DNA from: Erysipelotrichales bacterium
Lineage (GTDB): Bacteria > Bacillota_I > Bacilli_A > Erysipelotrichales > Erysipelotrichaceae
Assembly: GCA_017532345.1 (NCBI GenBank)
Contig: JAFXJJ010000035.1
Span: 1-58,699, forward strand
Direction: 5' to 3'
DNA: 58,699 bases
A program made the translations under genes and the position numbers. Below the pieces are notes generated by a model. The model searched no databases. It was not told the DNA's origin and saw only the letters and a program-made list of their open reading frames with translations. Shown in pieces: positions 9,230 through 17,834 of this stretch; within the stretch, counting starts at the first letter, position 1; each line of letters starts with the position of its first letter.

Positions 9230-9919
9230 TCATTTATTTTCTACTTTATATCCTATACCCCATACTACTTTTAAATATTTAGGCTCTTTCGGATTAATCT
9301 CTATCTTCTCACGAATCTTACGAATATGTACTGCAACTGTATTCTCACCATTAATATTAGGCTCATTCCATACATGCTCATATATTTGGTCAATTGAGAA
9401 TACTTGATTCATATTCATCATTAATAGTTCTAAAATCTTGTATTCAGTAGCCGTTAATTTTACTTCTATGCCATCAACACTAACAGACTTAGCTAATGTA
9501 TCAAGCATTAGTCCTCCCACTGAATACGTAGTACTTTTCGTTGGTGCAGCCATTTTACTTCTTCTAAGTAATGACTTACATCTAGCAATTAACTCCATTG
9601 GATTAAAGGGCTTAGTCACATAGTCATCAGCACCGATATTTAATCCTAGTACTTTATCAGTATCTTCACTCTTAGCACTTAAGAAGATAATAGGAATATT
9701 AGAGAATTCTCTTATTTTACTAGCAGCTACTAATCCATCCATAATCGGCATCATAATGTCTAGAATCATTAAATCAAATGATTGCTCCTCAACTAACTTA
9801 ATAGCTTCCGTTCCATTACTAGCCCTAACACATTCAAAGCCTTCACTCTTTAAATATATTGCTATGGCTTCACATATTTCCTTATCATCATCTACAACTA
9901 AAATACGATTCTGTTCCAT
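9230..9919 (-). CDS. OmpR/PhoB-family response regulator
   Basis: 229 residues from the ATG at 9919, which has AGGGG eight bases upstream; an in-frame GTG 18 bases further up overlaps that site and is less likely. Receiver domain 1-120 with the acidic pocket DDD (10-12), phosphoacceptor Asp54 in LILDIMMP, Ser81 and Lys103 in YVTKPFNP. The C-terminal winged helix (about 130-229) ends with AVHIRKIREKIE and VWGIGYKVE. Transcribed with the sensor kinase. Direct repeats 60-80 bases upstream of the start (9978-9996) have the 11-base spacing that OmpR-family dimers recognise, so autoregulation is plausible. Confidence 0.95.
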   Translation of the reverse strand: MEQNRILVVDDDKEICEAIAIYLKSEGFECVRASNGTEAIKLVEEQSFDLMILDIMMPIMDGLVAASKIREFSNIPIIFLSAKSEDTDKVLGLNIGADDYVTKPFNPMELIARCKSLLRRSKMAAPTKSTTYSVGGLMLDTLAKSVSVDGIEVKLTATEYKILELLMMNMNQVFSIDQIYEHVWNEPNINGENTVAVHIRKIREKIEINPKEPKYLKVVWGIGYKVENK

Positions 9920-9941
9920 GCATATCGCCCCTTTCACGTAA

Positions 9942-9996
9942 AGTATATAATTTAGAATTTAAGATAAATGGTGTTAATTCTTAAATATTTCTTAAA
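9942..9996 (-). promoter_or_regulatory. Candidate autoregulated promoter with 11-base direct repeats
   Basis: On the minus strand TTTAAGAA-ATA-TTTAAGAA (9978-9996) is an exact 8-base direct repeat with an 11-base period. It lies just upstream of a weak -35 (CATTTA, 9965-9970), a 17-base spacer and TATACT (9942-9947). A weak -35 with a tandem site in front is the usual layout for activation by an OmpR-type regulator. A second possible -10, TATAAT at 10000-10005, exists upstream of the repeats. Confidence 0.45.
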
Positions 9997-10060
9997 ATTA
10001 TTATACATGAATTTAAAAATAAGAAAAAGTAATACATTTCAATACATTGAAATATACTAC

Positions 10061-10918
10061 TTATAGCCAATCAATTATTGGTAAATGGTACTCATTAATT
10101 ATCATCTTAACAAGAACTCGTTTTCTTTCATATTCTTCCCTAAAATTATACTCCTTATGCTTCTCACAAGAATTTGAGATATACATATCCTCTAAAAAGT
10201 CATAGTACCTAGCTGGGAATAGTAAACGGGCTACTAAATATATTAATTCATCATTACTAAATGAATAATTCTTTATGATATCTAATATCTCATAATCATT
10301 AATTTTATCTGCTTCATACAAGGATACAATATCTCTACCAATATGATCATTCACTATCATAATAGGATTTAATACTTCAAGATTACTTAAACAAGATAGT
10401 CTAGTATGCGAAAGTCCACCAGGAATAATCTTATTTTGTGCTGTATCTAGATATGCGATAGCACACTCGCCCAATGAAAATGATAGTCTGAGGTTTGCAA
10501 CTGTTTCTATACATAACTCTTTAAAGGGTAACCAAGGTACTATTTCCTTTTCTAAATGTATTGAACGCTTTAACCATAATTCTCTTTTCTTATCTAGATT
10601 AATCATATTAAAGTAACCTTTAGATGATTCAATAATATAAGAGAATTGTTGAAGTGTAAGATTTGATTCTTTACCACATATTAAAACATACTTTTGTGAA
10701 TTATACATACTAAATAGATTACCTGAATACGTTGGGATAATCTCAACCTTAGGTATATTTAAAAGCGATGCTAGAGAAATACACAGGCGATTTAAAAAGA
10801 ATAAATTCTTTTCATCATACACTGTTAATAAATTGTAAACATCATCATTTATTCTAAATGGTTCAAGTAAATTACTAACACTAAATCCATATTCTTTATA
10901 AAACCATTCTTGCATCAT
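10061..10918 (-). CDS. YutH/CotS-like protein (possible spore coat-associated kinase-fold protein)
   Basis: 285 residues, no signal peptide or TM helix. I do not see an intact kinase motif, but the second half has the pattern of the Bacillus YutH/CotS group: SHTRLS (about 170), INPIMIVNDHIGRDIVSLY, then LARLLFPARYYDFLEDMY-like spacing (VARLLFPARYYDF) and a C-terminus ending LPIIDWL. In YutH these segments lie in a degenerate aminoglycoside-phosphotransferase fold. Context agrees: the same block carries a YunB homologue and, further left, YuiD and NifU/YutI homologues, all neighbours in the same part of the Bacillus genome. GGTGAT precedes two adjacent ATGs (10918 and 10915). Function is inferred at low to moderate confidence. 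Confidence 0.6.
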   Translation of the reverse strand: MMQEWFYKEYGFSVSNLLEPFRINDDVYNLLTVYDEKNLFFLNRLCISLASLLNIPKVEIIPTYSGNLFSMYNSQKYVLICGKESNLTLQQFSYIIESSKGYFNMINLDKKRELWLKRSIHLEKEIVPWLPFKELCIETVANLRLSFSLGECAIAYLDTAQNKIIPGGLSHTRLSCLSNLEVLNPIMIVNDHIGRDIVSLYEADKINDYEILDIIKNYSFSNDELIYLVARLLFPARYYDFLEDMYISNSCEKHKEYNFREEYERKRVLVKMIINEYHLPIIDWL

Positions 10919-10939
10919 ATCACCATTACAGTAAATGAA

Positions 10940-10965
10940 AAGAGTGATATAAATATACCACTCTT
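10940..10965 (-). terminator. Hairpin at the end of the thioredoxin-like gene
   Basis: Minus-strand arms AAGAGTG / CACTCTT with an inner ATA/TAT pairing, followed by the interrupted T-tract TTTTCATTT. It overlaps the stop codon at 10964-10966. The broken T-run suggests partial termination, letting some transcription continue into the YutH-like gene. Confidence 0.5.
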
Positions 10966-11446
10966 ACTTCATTAACGATACACTTTTCATCCATTCATTA
11001 ACTATCTCAGGATCTATACCATACTCCAAATCATTTGTTTCAGGCGTCCATTCAAGAACACTCTTAATCTTTCCAAAATGAATATATAGTAATGCTGGAG
11101 CATAACGAACCGAATAATTATCAGTTAGTACTGAACGTAACCTCTTCTCTTCCAGTGCTTCAGGTAATTCAACATCCAAATCAACTACCGTAATCATACC
11201 ATTCCAATTGTAGTACTCAATATATGGCTCTAAATAGTTTTCTTGGAATCTTACACATTCCCCACTATTCTCTGTCCAACCAAGGTAGACATATAATGAC
11301 TCACCTTTAGAAATACGCTTATCTAGTTCTTCTAGCGAGATACGTGTGAGAAAATCAAAATCTGGTGTTTTAGAAGATTCTTCTTTTGCTGAACAACCAC
11401 TAAGAAGTAAAAAACATACCATTATTAAAACAATATATTTACGCAT
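10964..11446 (-). CDS. Thioredoxin-fold-like lipoprotein lacking the CxxC pair
   Basis: 160 residues. Clear lipoprotein signal: MRK, hydrophobic core, lipobox LLSGC with Cys18. The mature part resembles a thioredoxin-like domain: a strand ESLYVYLGW followed by TENSGECVRF where the catalytic CxxC would sit, then a helix, ITVVDLDVELP, and YAPALLYIHFGK with a proline in the position of the cis-Pro loop. Only one cysteine (GEC) is present in the active-site region, so classical disulfide exchange is unlikely. This resembles bacteriocin-accessory or thiol-adaptor type domains, but the match is by shape only. It lies between the YunB and YutH-like genes, with its own promoter (11473-11501) and GAGGGG before the start. 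Confidence 0.6.
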   Translation of the reverse strand: MRKYIVLIMVCFLLLSGCSAKEESSKTPDFDFLTRISLEELDKRISKGESLYVYLGWTENSGECVRFQENYLEPYIEYYNWNGMITVVDLDVELPEALEEKRLRSVLTDNYSVRYAPALLYIHFGKIKSVLEWTPETNDLEYGIDPEIVNEWMKSVSLMK

Positions 11447-11472
11447 TTTCTCATCCCCTCTCTCGCATAATT

Positions 11473-11501
11473 ACAATACCATTTTTAGTGTATTTTGTCT
11501 A
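11473..11501 (-). promoter_or_regulatory. Promoter of the thioredoxin-like lipoprotein gene
   Basis: Minus strand TAGACA (11496-11501), 17-base spacer, TATTGT (11473-11478) with a TGG extension. Confidence 0.55.
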
Positions 11502-11537
11502 TTGATATTTCACACTTTTTTCACAGGCCTCACCATC

Positions 11538-11572
11538 AAAAAAGATAGGAATATGTATACATATTCCTAATC
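11538..11572 (-). terminator. Intrinsic terminator overlapping the YunB stop codon
   Basis: A perfect palindrome AGGAATATGTA/TACATATTCCT (11547-11568), extended by GAT/ATC pairing outside, then six T (11538-11543) on the minus strand. The TAG at 11567-11569 is inside the 5' arm. Confidence 0.8.
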
Positions 11573-12154
11573 TTGTTTAATATTTAAGGTTACTGCATTA
11601 CCTTCAAAAATGGTGATAGCTAGTGGATACTTAACTTCCACTCTCATCTCTTCATCTGATAAAGGTAGAAACATCATATACTTCACATTCACAACCAAAC
11701 ATATTTCTACTAAAGCATTATTTAAACCATATTCCTTTACATCACTTACAATTTGTGAGCTAACACTTTGTAAGATACGGATGCGTAAAGGTACTTTAAA
11801 GCCTGTATTTTCTAAAAGGTGAATTCCTGTAAAAGCACCTATTGGTATCTTAGATATCAGTACCTTATCATTACTGCCTAATCTTTCTTCTAATAGACTA
11901 GTAGCTTCTATCAGCTGTGCTTGAATAACCTCTACATTATAGCTACCATTTTGATAGCTTACCTGTATTGCACTTTCCTTTAAGATACTTCTGACATTTT
12001 CATTAACATAACTCTCACATATTACCTTAGAATATGTATAAGCTAAAGGATAAAGTACAGAATTCGTATAGTAAAGAAAAGTAACACAAATAACTAGTAA
12101 TACACTTGATCGTAGAAAGGACTTAATTCTTCGCTTCAAGTAAAAGGAAGACAC
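11567..12154 (-). CDS. yunB: YunB-like sporulation protein
   Basis: 195 residues with an N-terminal TM helix (about 15-33, SSVLLVICVTFLYYTNSVL) and an outside domain. The central pattern IPIGAFTGIHLLENTGFKVPLRI, then EYGLNNALVEICLVVNVK and a final VKYPLAITIFEGN, is what I know of YunB proteins (IPLG..G...L...GP.VPI and a late P.A...V.G). In Bacillus YunB is needed for sporulation, made in the mother cell; its molecular activity is not known to me. This copy is somewhat shorter than the Bacillus protein. The start is a GTG at 12154, overlapping the preceding Cys/His protein gene by 32 bases. It supports a spore-forming lineage. Confidence 0.82.
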   Translation of the reverse strand: MSSFYLKRRIKSFLRSSVLLVICVTFLYYTNSVLYPLAYTYSKVICESYVNENVRSILKESAIQVSYQNGSYNVEVIQAQLIEATSLLEERLGSNDKVLISKIPIGAFTGIHLLENTGFKVPLRIRILQSVSSQIVSDVKEYGLNNALVEICLVVNVKYMMFLPLSDEEMRVEVKYPLAITIFEGNAVTLNIKQD

Positions 12155-12398
12155 AATGCATACTCATTCCTTTCTCGATACCTAGTTTTTTTAATTCATC
12201 ACTTGCATCTACGACAGCTCCATCCTGCAGTCTTACGACTAAAGCATCTGTATCTTTAATTGAAGCCATACTGAAATGCTTATCGCAAAATACTACATTA
12301 TTATAAATATAATACACTGTATGCAAACGAGGTAATTCAATACTTATTTCTAAAACTTCTCGTTCACATATAATACATCGATGCATCTCTACCATCAT
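12123..12398 (-). CDS. Small Cys/His (putative zinc-binding) protein, unknown function
   Basis: 91 residues. CIIC at residues 8-11 and a second knuckle CDKH (38-41) make a CxxC...CxxH set that could bind one zinc ion in a treble-clef-like arrangement; the remainder alternates short strands and helices with no recognisable domain. It is translationally linked to YunB (32-base overlap), so it may belong to the same sporulation-related transcript. Its RBS (AGGTGAT) and its two ATGs lie inside a 29-base palindrome (12394-12422). I do not recognise the family. Confidence 0.7.
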   Translation of the reverse strand: MMVEMHRCIICEREVLEISIELPRLHTVYYIYNNVVFCDKHFSMASIKDTDALVVRLQDGAVVDASDELKKLGIEKGMSMHCVFLLLEAKN

Positions 12399-12422
12399 AT
12401 ATCACCTAAGGTAATATATGAT
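12394..12422 (-). repeat. Palindrome covering the RBS and start codon of the Cys/His protein
   Basis: Nine-base arms ATCATATAT / ATATATGAT, one mismatch, then ACCT/AGGT at the centre, 29 bases in all. The AGGTG ribosome binding site is in the 5' half of the message and the ATG in the 3' arm. No T-run follows on either strand, so it is not a normal terminator. It could be an RNA hairpin hiding the start site or a DNA operator. Confidence 0.6.
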
Positions 12423-12444
12423 TTATCTTACTTAGATATCACTA

Positions 12445-13974
12445 CTAAATCTTAAATACAATGCACTCATATGGACGTAATTCATGAGTAACATTATGAT
12501 AATTACTAAATACAACATCACCCAACGGTTGAATATCTGATATCTTATCAGAGAAATTCAAAATCCCGACATAATTATCTTTTCTGAAATACAAAATATC
12601 ACCGTTAGTTTTAAAAGTAATTGTTTCTGAAATAATATCAGAATGCTCTTTTCTAAATTTGATGATTTCTTGATAGTAACGATATACTGAATCATCTGCC
12701 TCTAAATCCTTTTCTACGTTTATATCCTTATATCCCTCATACATCTTTAGCCATGGCTCTACATTACTGAAGCCTGCATAATCAGTATCATTCCATTGCA
12801 TTGGAATACGTGCGTTATCTCTAGAAACAACAGCAATCTTATCCATTGTTGTTTTGTCTGATATTCCTTTTAATTTCATTTCATTGTAGTAATTATATGT
12901 TTCAACATCATTATAGTTCTTAATGTCATGCATATGTGCATTAGTCATCCCTATTTCATCACCTTGGTAAATATATAAGTTACCACGTAGGAAACCATAT
13001 AAAGTAATTAATAATTTAGCTGATTCTTTACGATACTTATCATCATTTAGCCATAACGATAGCCTTCTTGGCGAATCGTGATTGCCCAATACCCATGCAT
13101 TAATGCCATCATAACTATTATTCCAGCGTGCTAATAATGCTGATAAGGCATCTAAATCTAATGGTTTTTGATCCCATTTAACTTCATCATTAGTAATTGT
13201 TGTATCATGGAAGTGAAATAACTGTGTTAATCCTTTTGGATTACACATTTTTTGTGCTTGTTCAAAGCTTGCACCCCAGCATTCTCCAACTGTTAATAAC
13301 TTATCAGCGAATGTTTTAATATTTAATTCTTCTAGTAATTCATAGAAACGTGGCGTACGTGATATTTCACCAGTTTCAACATTCTTCCCAATCATATCAA
13401 TTACATCAAGTCTAAATCCTTCTACTCCTTGATTAATCCAGTAGTTAATCATTTCATAGATTTCATTTCGTAATGCTTCACAATCCCAATTCAAATCAGC
13501 TTGTGTTTCATCAAACATATGCAAATAATACTTGTCTAATTCAGGTAGGTACTTCCACGCATCACCACCAAACACACTTTCTAGCTCTGTTGGTTCATCT
13601 CTAAAGATATAGTATTCTTGATACTTCATATCACCTGATACTGCCCTTTTAAACCATTCGTGAGAAGTAGAAGTATGATTTAAGACTAAATCCATCATAA
13701 CCTTTAAATCACGCTTCTTAGCTTCTTTAATAAGCCTTAAATAGTCCTCATTGTTTCCAAACATCGGATCAATTGTGTAATAGTCACTAATATCGTACCC
13801 ATTATCATTTTGAGGACTTTTCATGATTGGAGATAACCAAATATAATCAGTACCTAAATCTTTAATATAATCTAGCTTTTCAATAATGCCATTTAAATCA
13901 CCAATACCATCACCATTAGTATCCTTAAAGCTTTTAGGATAAATCTGATAGATTATTTTATTATTGAAATCCAT
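12445..13974 (-). CDS. Glucan/oligo-1,6-glucosidase-type GH13 glucosidase
   Basis: 509 residues, cytoplasmic (no signal). Retaining GH13 hydrolase releasing glucose from small alpha-glucans. Visible: IYQIYPKSFKDTNGDGIGDL (9-27), DLVLNHTS (95-102), nucleophile Asp190 in GFRLDVIDMIG, acid/base Glu231 in VGECWG, transition-state Asp300 in LGNHDSPR, and a C-terminal beta domain. GFRxDVIDMIGK and GGxAWxY...DLNW are typical of streptococcal DexB (glucan 1,6-alpha-glucosidase) and oligo-1,6-glucosidases, which also distinguishes it from the other two GH13 proteins here. Trehalose-6-phosphate hydrolase is less likely without a PTS gene nearby. Last gene of the malE operon, 11 bases after the amylase gene. 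It would cleave the alpha-1,6 branches that MalQ and phosphorylase leave. Confidence 0.9.
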   Translation of the reverse strand: MDFNNKIIYQIYPKSFKDTNGDGIGDLNGIIEKLDYIKDLGTDYIWLSPIMKSPQNDNGYDISDYYTIDPMFGNNEDYLRLIKEAKKRDLKVMMDLVLNHTSTSHEWFKRAVSGDMKYQEYYIFRDEPTELESVFGGDAWKYLPELDKYYLHMFDETQADLNWDCEALRNEIYEMINYWINQGVEGFRLDVIDMIGKNVETGEISRTPRFYELLEELNIKTFADKLLTVGECWGASFEQAQKMCNPKGLTQLFHFHDTTITNDEVKWDQKPLDLDALSALLARWNNSYDGINAWVLGNHDSPRRLSLWLNDDKYRKESAKLLITLYGFLRGNLYIYQGDEIGMTNAHMHDIKNYNDVETYNYYNEMKLKGISDKTTMDKIAVVSRDNARIPMQWNDTDYAGFSNVEPWLKMYEGYKDINVEKDLEADDSVYRYYQEIIKFRKEHSDIISETITFKTNGDILYFRKDNYVGILNFSDKISDIQPLGDVVFSNYHNVTHELRPYECIVFKI

Positions 13975-13985
13975 TTGTATACCTC

Positions 13986-15506
13986 CTAATTCTCTTTAAT
14001 AAATACAGCTGTACTTTGGGCTGGTAAAGTTACAATGTTTTGCTTCATCGTAATCTTTTCATCACCTAGTACAATAGTTTCTGATAACTTATATCCTTCC
14101 ACTGTAACTTCATTAACACTCTTCCCAAAGTTATGAATTACTAAGATTTCCTCTTTATCATTTCTTGAAACCACACCATACACTGCATCGTTATTAGTAC
14201 TATACAATTCAGTACTACCATTAACTAATGAACTATGATTATTTCTAACAGTTATAACCTTTTTATAATGATTATATAAAGAGCCCTTATCTTTTTGCTG
14301 TTCATCTAATGCAGCATAACGACGTTTTGTATAATCAGAATTAGCCAACAAGCTACACATTCCTGTATCGTCAGTATCACTCCAAATAAATGATAAACGC
14401 TTATTTTCATCTACACCACTACCTAGCATCCCAATTTCTTCACCATAGTATACAAATGGTGTACCAGGCATTAATAAGTAAACATTAGCCATGAATTTAG
14501 TAGAATTTTCATCAGCAGCAAAGAAAGCAGCACTACGGCCTTGATCGTGGTTAGATAAGAAAACAGAGTTAATCGCATTTTCATCATATGAATGAATTAA
14601 TGAATCATATTCAACTACTTGCTTAGCTAGCTTAGCACCTCGCTCACCACGTATTGTACTTACAATATCACCGCCACTTTGACTTAAATCAAAATCAAAA
14701 GCACTACTACCACTCTTGAAGTATTCAGAGTAAATAGTTGAATTATTTGTCCATGCTTCATCAACAATATATGCATCTTCATCATATGAACGTACTAAAT
14801 CAGTAAACCATGTAAGAAACTCAATATTCTTAGGTGTATTCTCACCAAAATAGTGTAGTACAGCATCTAATCTAAAGCCTTTAACACCTTTGTTCATCCA
14901 AAAGTCTACAATATTCACTATCTCATTTCTAACATTTTCACTACTCAAATTTAAATCAGGCATTCCATCAACAAACACAGCCTCATAGAAGTAAGGAGAA
15001 CCTGGTACTACATAATACTTACCTTTTCTCTCTGTTGTGAAGTTATAGTAATCACAATAGCTATTAGGTTCTTCACACTTCCCTTTACGTACACTATTAG
15101 TAGCCTTCACAAACCATTCATGTGTATCTGAAGTATGGTTTAATACTAAATCTATAATAATATCAATATCTTTTTCTTTAGCCTTACTAACTAATTCTTC
15201 AAAATCTTCCATAGTACCATAGCTTTCATCAATACTATAGTAATCATCAACATCATACTTATGATATGTTTCACTAGGCATAATAGGCATTAACCAAATA
15301 CCACTTATACCTAAATCATCTAAATAATCAAGCTTTTGAATAATACCTTGTAAATCACCTGTACCATCACCATCACTATCGTAGAATGATCTTACAAATA
15401 TTTCATAATAAACATTTCCTTCTTTAGCCTTTTGCGTATTACTACCACAACCAGTAATAAGCAAAAGGGTAAGAAGACAAGCAATATATCTTTTTACCCT
15501 TTTCAT
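13986..15506 (-). CDS. Lipoprotein alpha-amylase / alpha-glucosidase (GH13)
   Basis: 506 residues. Signal peptide with lipobox LITGC (Cys20), so anchored on the outer face of the membrane. The GH13 barrel starts right after it (VYYEIFVRSFYDSDGDGTGD). Catalytic set: VLNHTS (121-126), nucleophile Asp214 in GFRLDAVLH, acid/base Glu250 in IVDEAWT, Asp321 in LSNHDQGR. The cysteines CEEPNSYC (144-151) near subsite loops may form a disulfide. A membrane-tethered amylase would cut starch or long dextrins to the maltodextrins that MalE binds, so its place directly behind malG (5 bases) makes sense. Fine substrate range (amylase, neopullulanase, glucosidase) cannot be read from sequence. Confidence 0.9.
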   Translation of the reverse strand: MKRVKRYIACLLTLLLITGCGSNTQKAKEGNVYYEIFVRSFYDSDGDGTGDLQGIIQKLDYLDDLGISGIWLMPIMPSETYHKYDVDDYYSIDESYGTMEDFEELVSKAKEKDIDIIIDLVLNHTSDTHEWFVKATNSVRKGKCEEPNSYCDYYNFTTERKGKYYVVPGSPYFYEAVFVDGMPDLNLSSENVRNEIVNIVDFWMNKGVKGFRLDAVLHYFGENTPKNIEFLTWFTDLVRSYDEDAYIVDEAWTNNSTIYSEYFKSGSSAFDFDLSQSGGDIVSTIRGERGAKLAKQVVEYDSLIHSYDENAINSVFLSNHDQGRSAAFFAADENSTKFMANVYLLMPGTPFVYYGEEIGMLGSGVDENKRLSFIWSDTDDTGMCSLLANSDYTKRRYAALDEQQKDKGSLYNHYKKVITVRNNHSSLVNGSTELYSTNNDAVYGVVSRNDKEEILVIHNFGKSVNEVTVEGYKLSETIVLGDEKITMKQNIVTLPAQSTAVFIKEN

Positions 15507-15511
15507 ACAAA

Positions 15512-16426
15512 CTACCCCTTTACAGCTCCACCAGTTACACCACTTACATAATACTTCTGCATCTTAATAAATAATAGTGTAATAGGTATCGCAACTAATA
15601 CTGCTCCTGCAGCAAATCGTGTGAAATATGCATCGATGTTTTCACGTGTTAACATTTGGTATAAACCTAATGCAACAGTATACATATCATAGTTATCTTT
15701 CATAATGATACTTACGAAGATGAAATCAACCCATGGTGAAATAAACGATGTTAATATTGTATAAACTACAATTGGTTTAGACAATGGAAGTGTAATCTTC
15801 CAGAAAATATCGTTACGGCTCGCACCATCAAGCATCGCAGCTTCATCGATTTCTTTTGGTAATGTATCGAAGAAACCTTTAGAAACATAGTATCCCATCG
15901 CAGCACCACCACTATATACTAACACAAGTGATAATAAGCTTTGAGATAAGCCTAATGCCTTTAAGATATGATAGATGGCAATCATTGACATAAAACCTGG
16001 GAACATTCCTAGAATTAACATAACATTCATAATTGGCTTACGTAATTTAAAACGTAATCTACTTAATGCATAAGATGTTAATAAGACAATGATTGTAGAT
16101 AATACACTACTACATACAGCAACAATTAGGGTATTCATAAACCATCTAGGGAATTTAAATAATGTTTGATCTGTAAATAATAGAATATAGTTATCTAATG
16201 TCCATTCAGTAGGAATTAATACCGCCTTAATACCACCTAAGATATCACCACTTGCTTTATAAGCATTAATATCAACTTGTGGGAATGCACCTGTTGGTTG
16301 CCCACGGAATGATGTGATAAGTAACCAAACAATTGGTAGAATCCAAATAACTGATAATACACCTAGAAGGATATGAATTAAGGTATTTGTAACTTTATTT
16401 GTCGTAGACATCTTTGTTTTTATCAC
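15512..16426 (-). CDS. malG: Maltodextrin ABC transporter permease MalG
   Basis: 304 residues, six predicted TM helices starting about residue 12. The EAA loop that docks on the ATPase is present as IDEAAMLDGASRNDIFWKITLPLSKP (about 197-222). Ends in VSGVTGGAVKG, as is typical of MalG proteins. The start overlaps the stop of malF by four bases (ATGA), so translation is coupled. No ATP-binding subunit gene lies in the cluster. Confidence 0.95.
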   Translation of the reverse strand: MIKTKMSTTNKVTNTLIHILLGVLSVIWILPIVWLLITSFRGQPTGAFPQVDINAYKASGDILGGIKAVLIPTEWTLDNYILLFTDQTLFKFPRWFMNTLIVAVCSSVLSTIIVLLTSYALSRLRFKLRKPIMNVMLILGMFPGFMSMIAIYHILKALGLSQSLLSLVLVYSGGAAMGYYVSKGFFDTLPKEIDEAAMLDGASRNDIFWKITLPLSKPIVVYTILTSFISPWVDFIFVSIIMKDNYDMYTVALGLYQMLTRENIDAYFTRFAAGAVLVAIPITLLFIKMQKYYVSGVTGGAVKG

Positions 16427-17808
16427 GAGAATTCATCCTCCTTTGTCATAGCTGAAGAACGGTTAAATAAAACTAATGAGCACACTGAACAGATAATGAA
16501 GATTAAAATACCAATTACACTTGCAAGTGAATAGTTTTGTTCAGTTGTAGTTAATTTATATAACCAAGTAACAAGTAAATCTGTTTCACCAGCTTTGAAG
16601 TAATCTAAGCTTAGTGGTGCACCACCTGTTAATAAGTAAATAACGTTAAAGTTATTAATATTACCAATAAATGTATTAATTAAGTAAGGTGTTGTTACAT
16701 GAAGCATGTAAGGTAATGTAATCTTAAAGAATTGTGTTACAGGACCAGCTCCATCAATTTTAGCACTTTCATATAAATCTGTAGGTATATTCATTAAAAT
16801 ACCACTAGTCATTAACATAGTATAAGGAATACCGACCCATAAGTTAACAATAATAACTGTAATCTTAGCAGTAGTACCGTCTAATAAGAATGGAATCTTA
16901 TCATGTCCTAATAATTGTAGGATATTGTTTACAGCCCCTGTATCAGCTAATAACTTACTCATTAATAATAAAGTAACGAATTGTGGAACAGCAATTGTGA
17001 TAACAAAGATTGTTCTCCACATACCCTTTAACTTAATACCTTTTTTATTAATTAACATTGCAAGAATCATACCAAAGATATAGTTTAGGAATGTAGCACA
17101 TACTGCCCAAATCATTGTCCAAATGAACAATTCAATAAATGTAGTAGATAGTACATCATTACCACCTAACATATTTCTAAAGTTTTCTAACCCTACCCAA
17201 GTAAATAAGTTTCCTGGAGGTTGGTGATTCTTATCATAGTTAGTAAAGGCAATTAAGATCATGAAAATCAACGGAATAATTGTAAATAACATTATTGTAA
17301 CTGTTGGTAAAGACAATACAGTAATGTGGAATCCTTCATCTAAGAAATAATGAATATCATCCTTCAATTTAGGTATTCTCTTACCATTTTTTAAAAGCAC
17401 TTCATTCTTATAAGCATTATTTACACTAATCACATACACTATTGCGAATGCAACCATAACGAAAATAGTTGCTACCCCAAATAGTAATAACAGCATTGAG
17501 TTATCACCTTGTGTATATACATAGATCTGCTGAACTTCATCCCACACTTGACCTTTTTCATTAATTCCTAATGTAGATAACATTGATAAATAATATGTAC
17601 CATTAGATATCATGAATAGAATAAATGCGATTTCAATAAATAAATAGATAAATCCCCTGAAGAATTGTTTATTTGTAAAACAACCAAACCCCATAATTAA
17701 ATATGATAGCTTAGTAGCTATTGAACCTTCTTTAAAATGTTGGAAGAAATTACTAACAGCAGAAGTGATTTTAGAAAATGATGTTGATTTTTTTTCGCTT
17801 TTTGTCAT
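16423..17808 (-). CDS. malF: Maltodextrin ABC transporter permease MalF
   Basis: 461 residues. The C-terminal half (about 170-450) is the six-helix permease core with the EAA motif YESAKIDGAGPVTQFFKITLP (about 363-383). The N-terminal 170 residues hold extra hydrophobic segments (about 33-65 and 101-127), a feature of Gram-positive MalF proteins. The segment LLVTWLYKLTTTEQNYSLAS is characteristic of this family. It forms a heterodimer with MalG. It is separated from malE by an 81-base gap that holds a strong hairpin, likely to lower permease expression relative to the binding protein. Confidence 0.95.
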   Translation of the reverse strand: MTKSEKKSTSFSKITSAVSNFFQHFKEGSIATKLSYLIMGFGCFTNKQFFRGFIYLFIEIAFILFMISNGTYYLSMLSTLGINEKGQVWDEVQQIYVYTQGDNSMLLLLFGVATIFVMVAFAIVYVISVNNAYKNEVLLKNGKRIPKLKDDIHYFLDEGFHITVLSLPTVTIMLFTIIPLIFMILIAFTNYDKNHQPPGNLFTWVGLENFRNMLGGNDVLSTTFIELFIWTMIWAVCATFLNYIFGMILAMLINKKGIKLKGMWRTIFVITIAVPQFVTLLLMSKLLADTGAVNNILQLLGHDKIPFLLDGTTAKITVIIVNLWVGIPYTMLMTSGILMNIPTDLYESAKIDGAGPVTQFFKITLPYMLHVTTPYLINTFIGNINNFNVIYLLTGGAPLSLDYFKAGETDLLVTWLYKLTTTEQNYSLASVIGILIFIICSVCSLVLFNRSSAMTKEDEFS

Positions 17809-17834
17809 AATACTTCACCTCTTTAATTAGCAAA

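Noticed and set aside
12445..13974. Trehalose-6-phosphate hydrolase (TreA)
   Set aside because: The region around the nucleophile (GFRLDVIDMIG) is closer to DexB/oligo-1,6-glucosidase and there is no PTS trehalose gene nearby.
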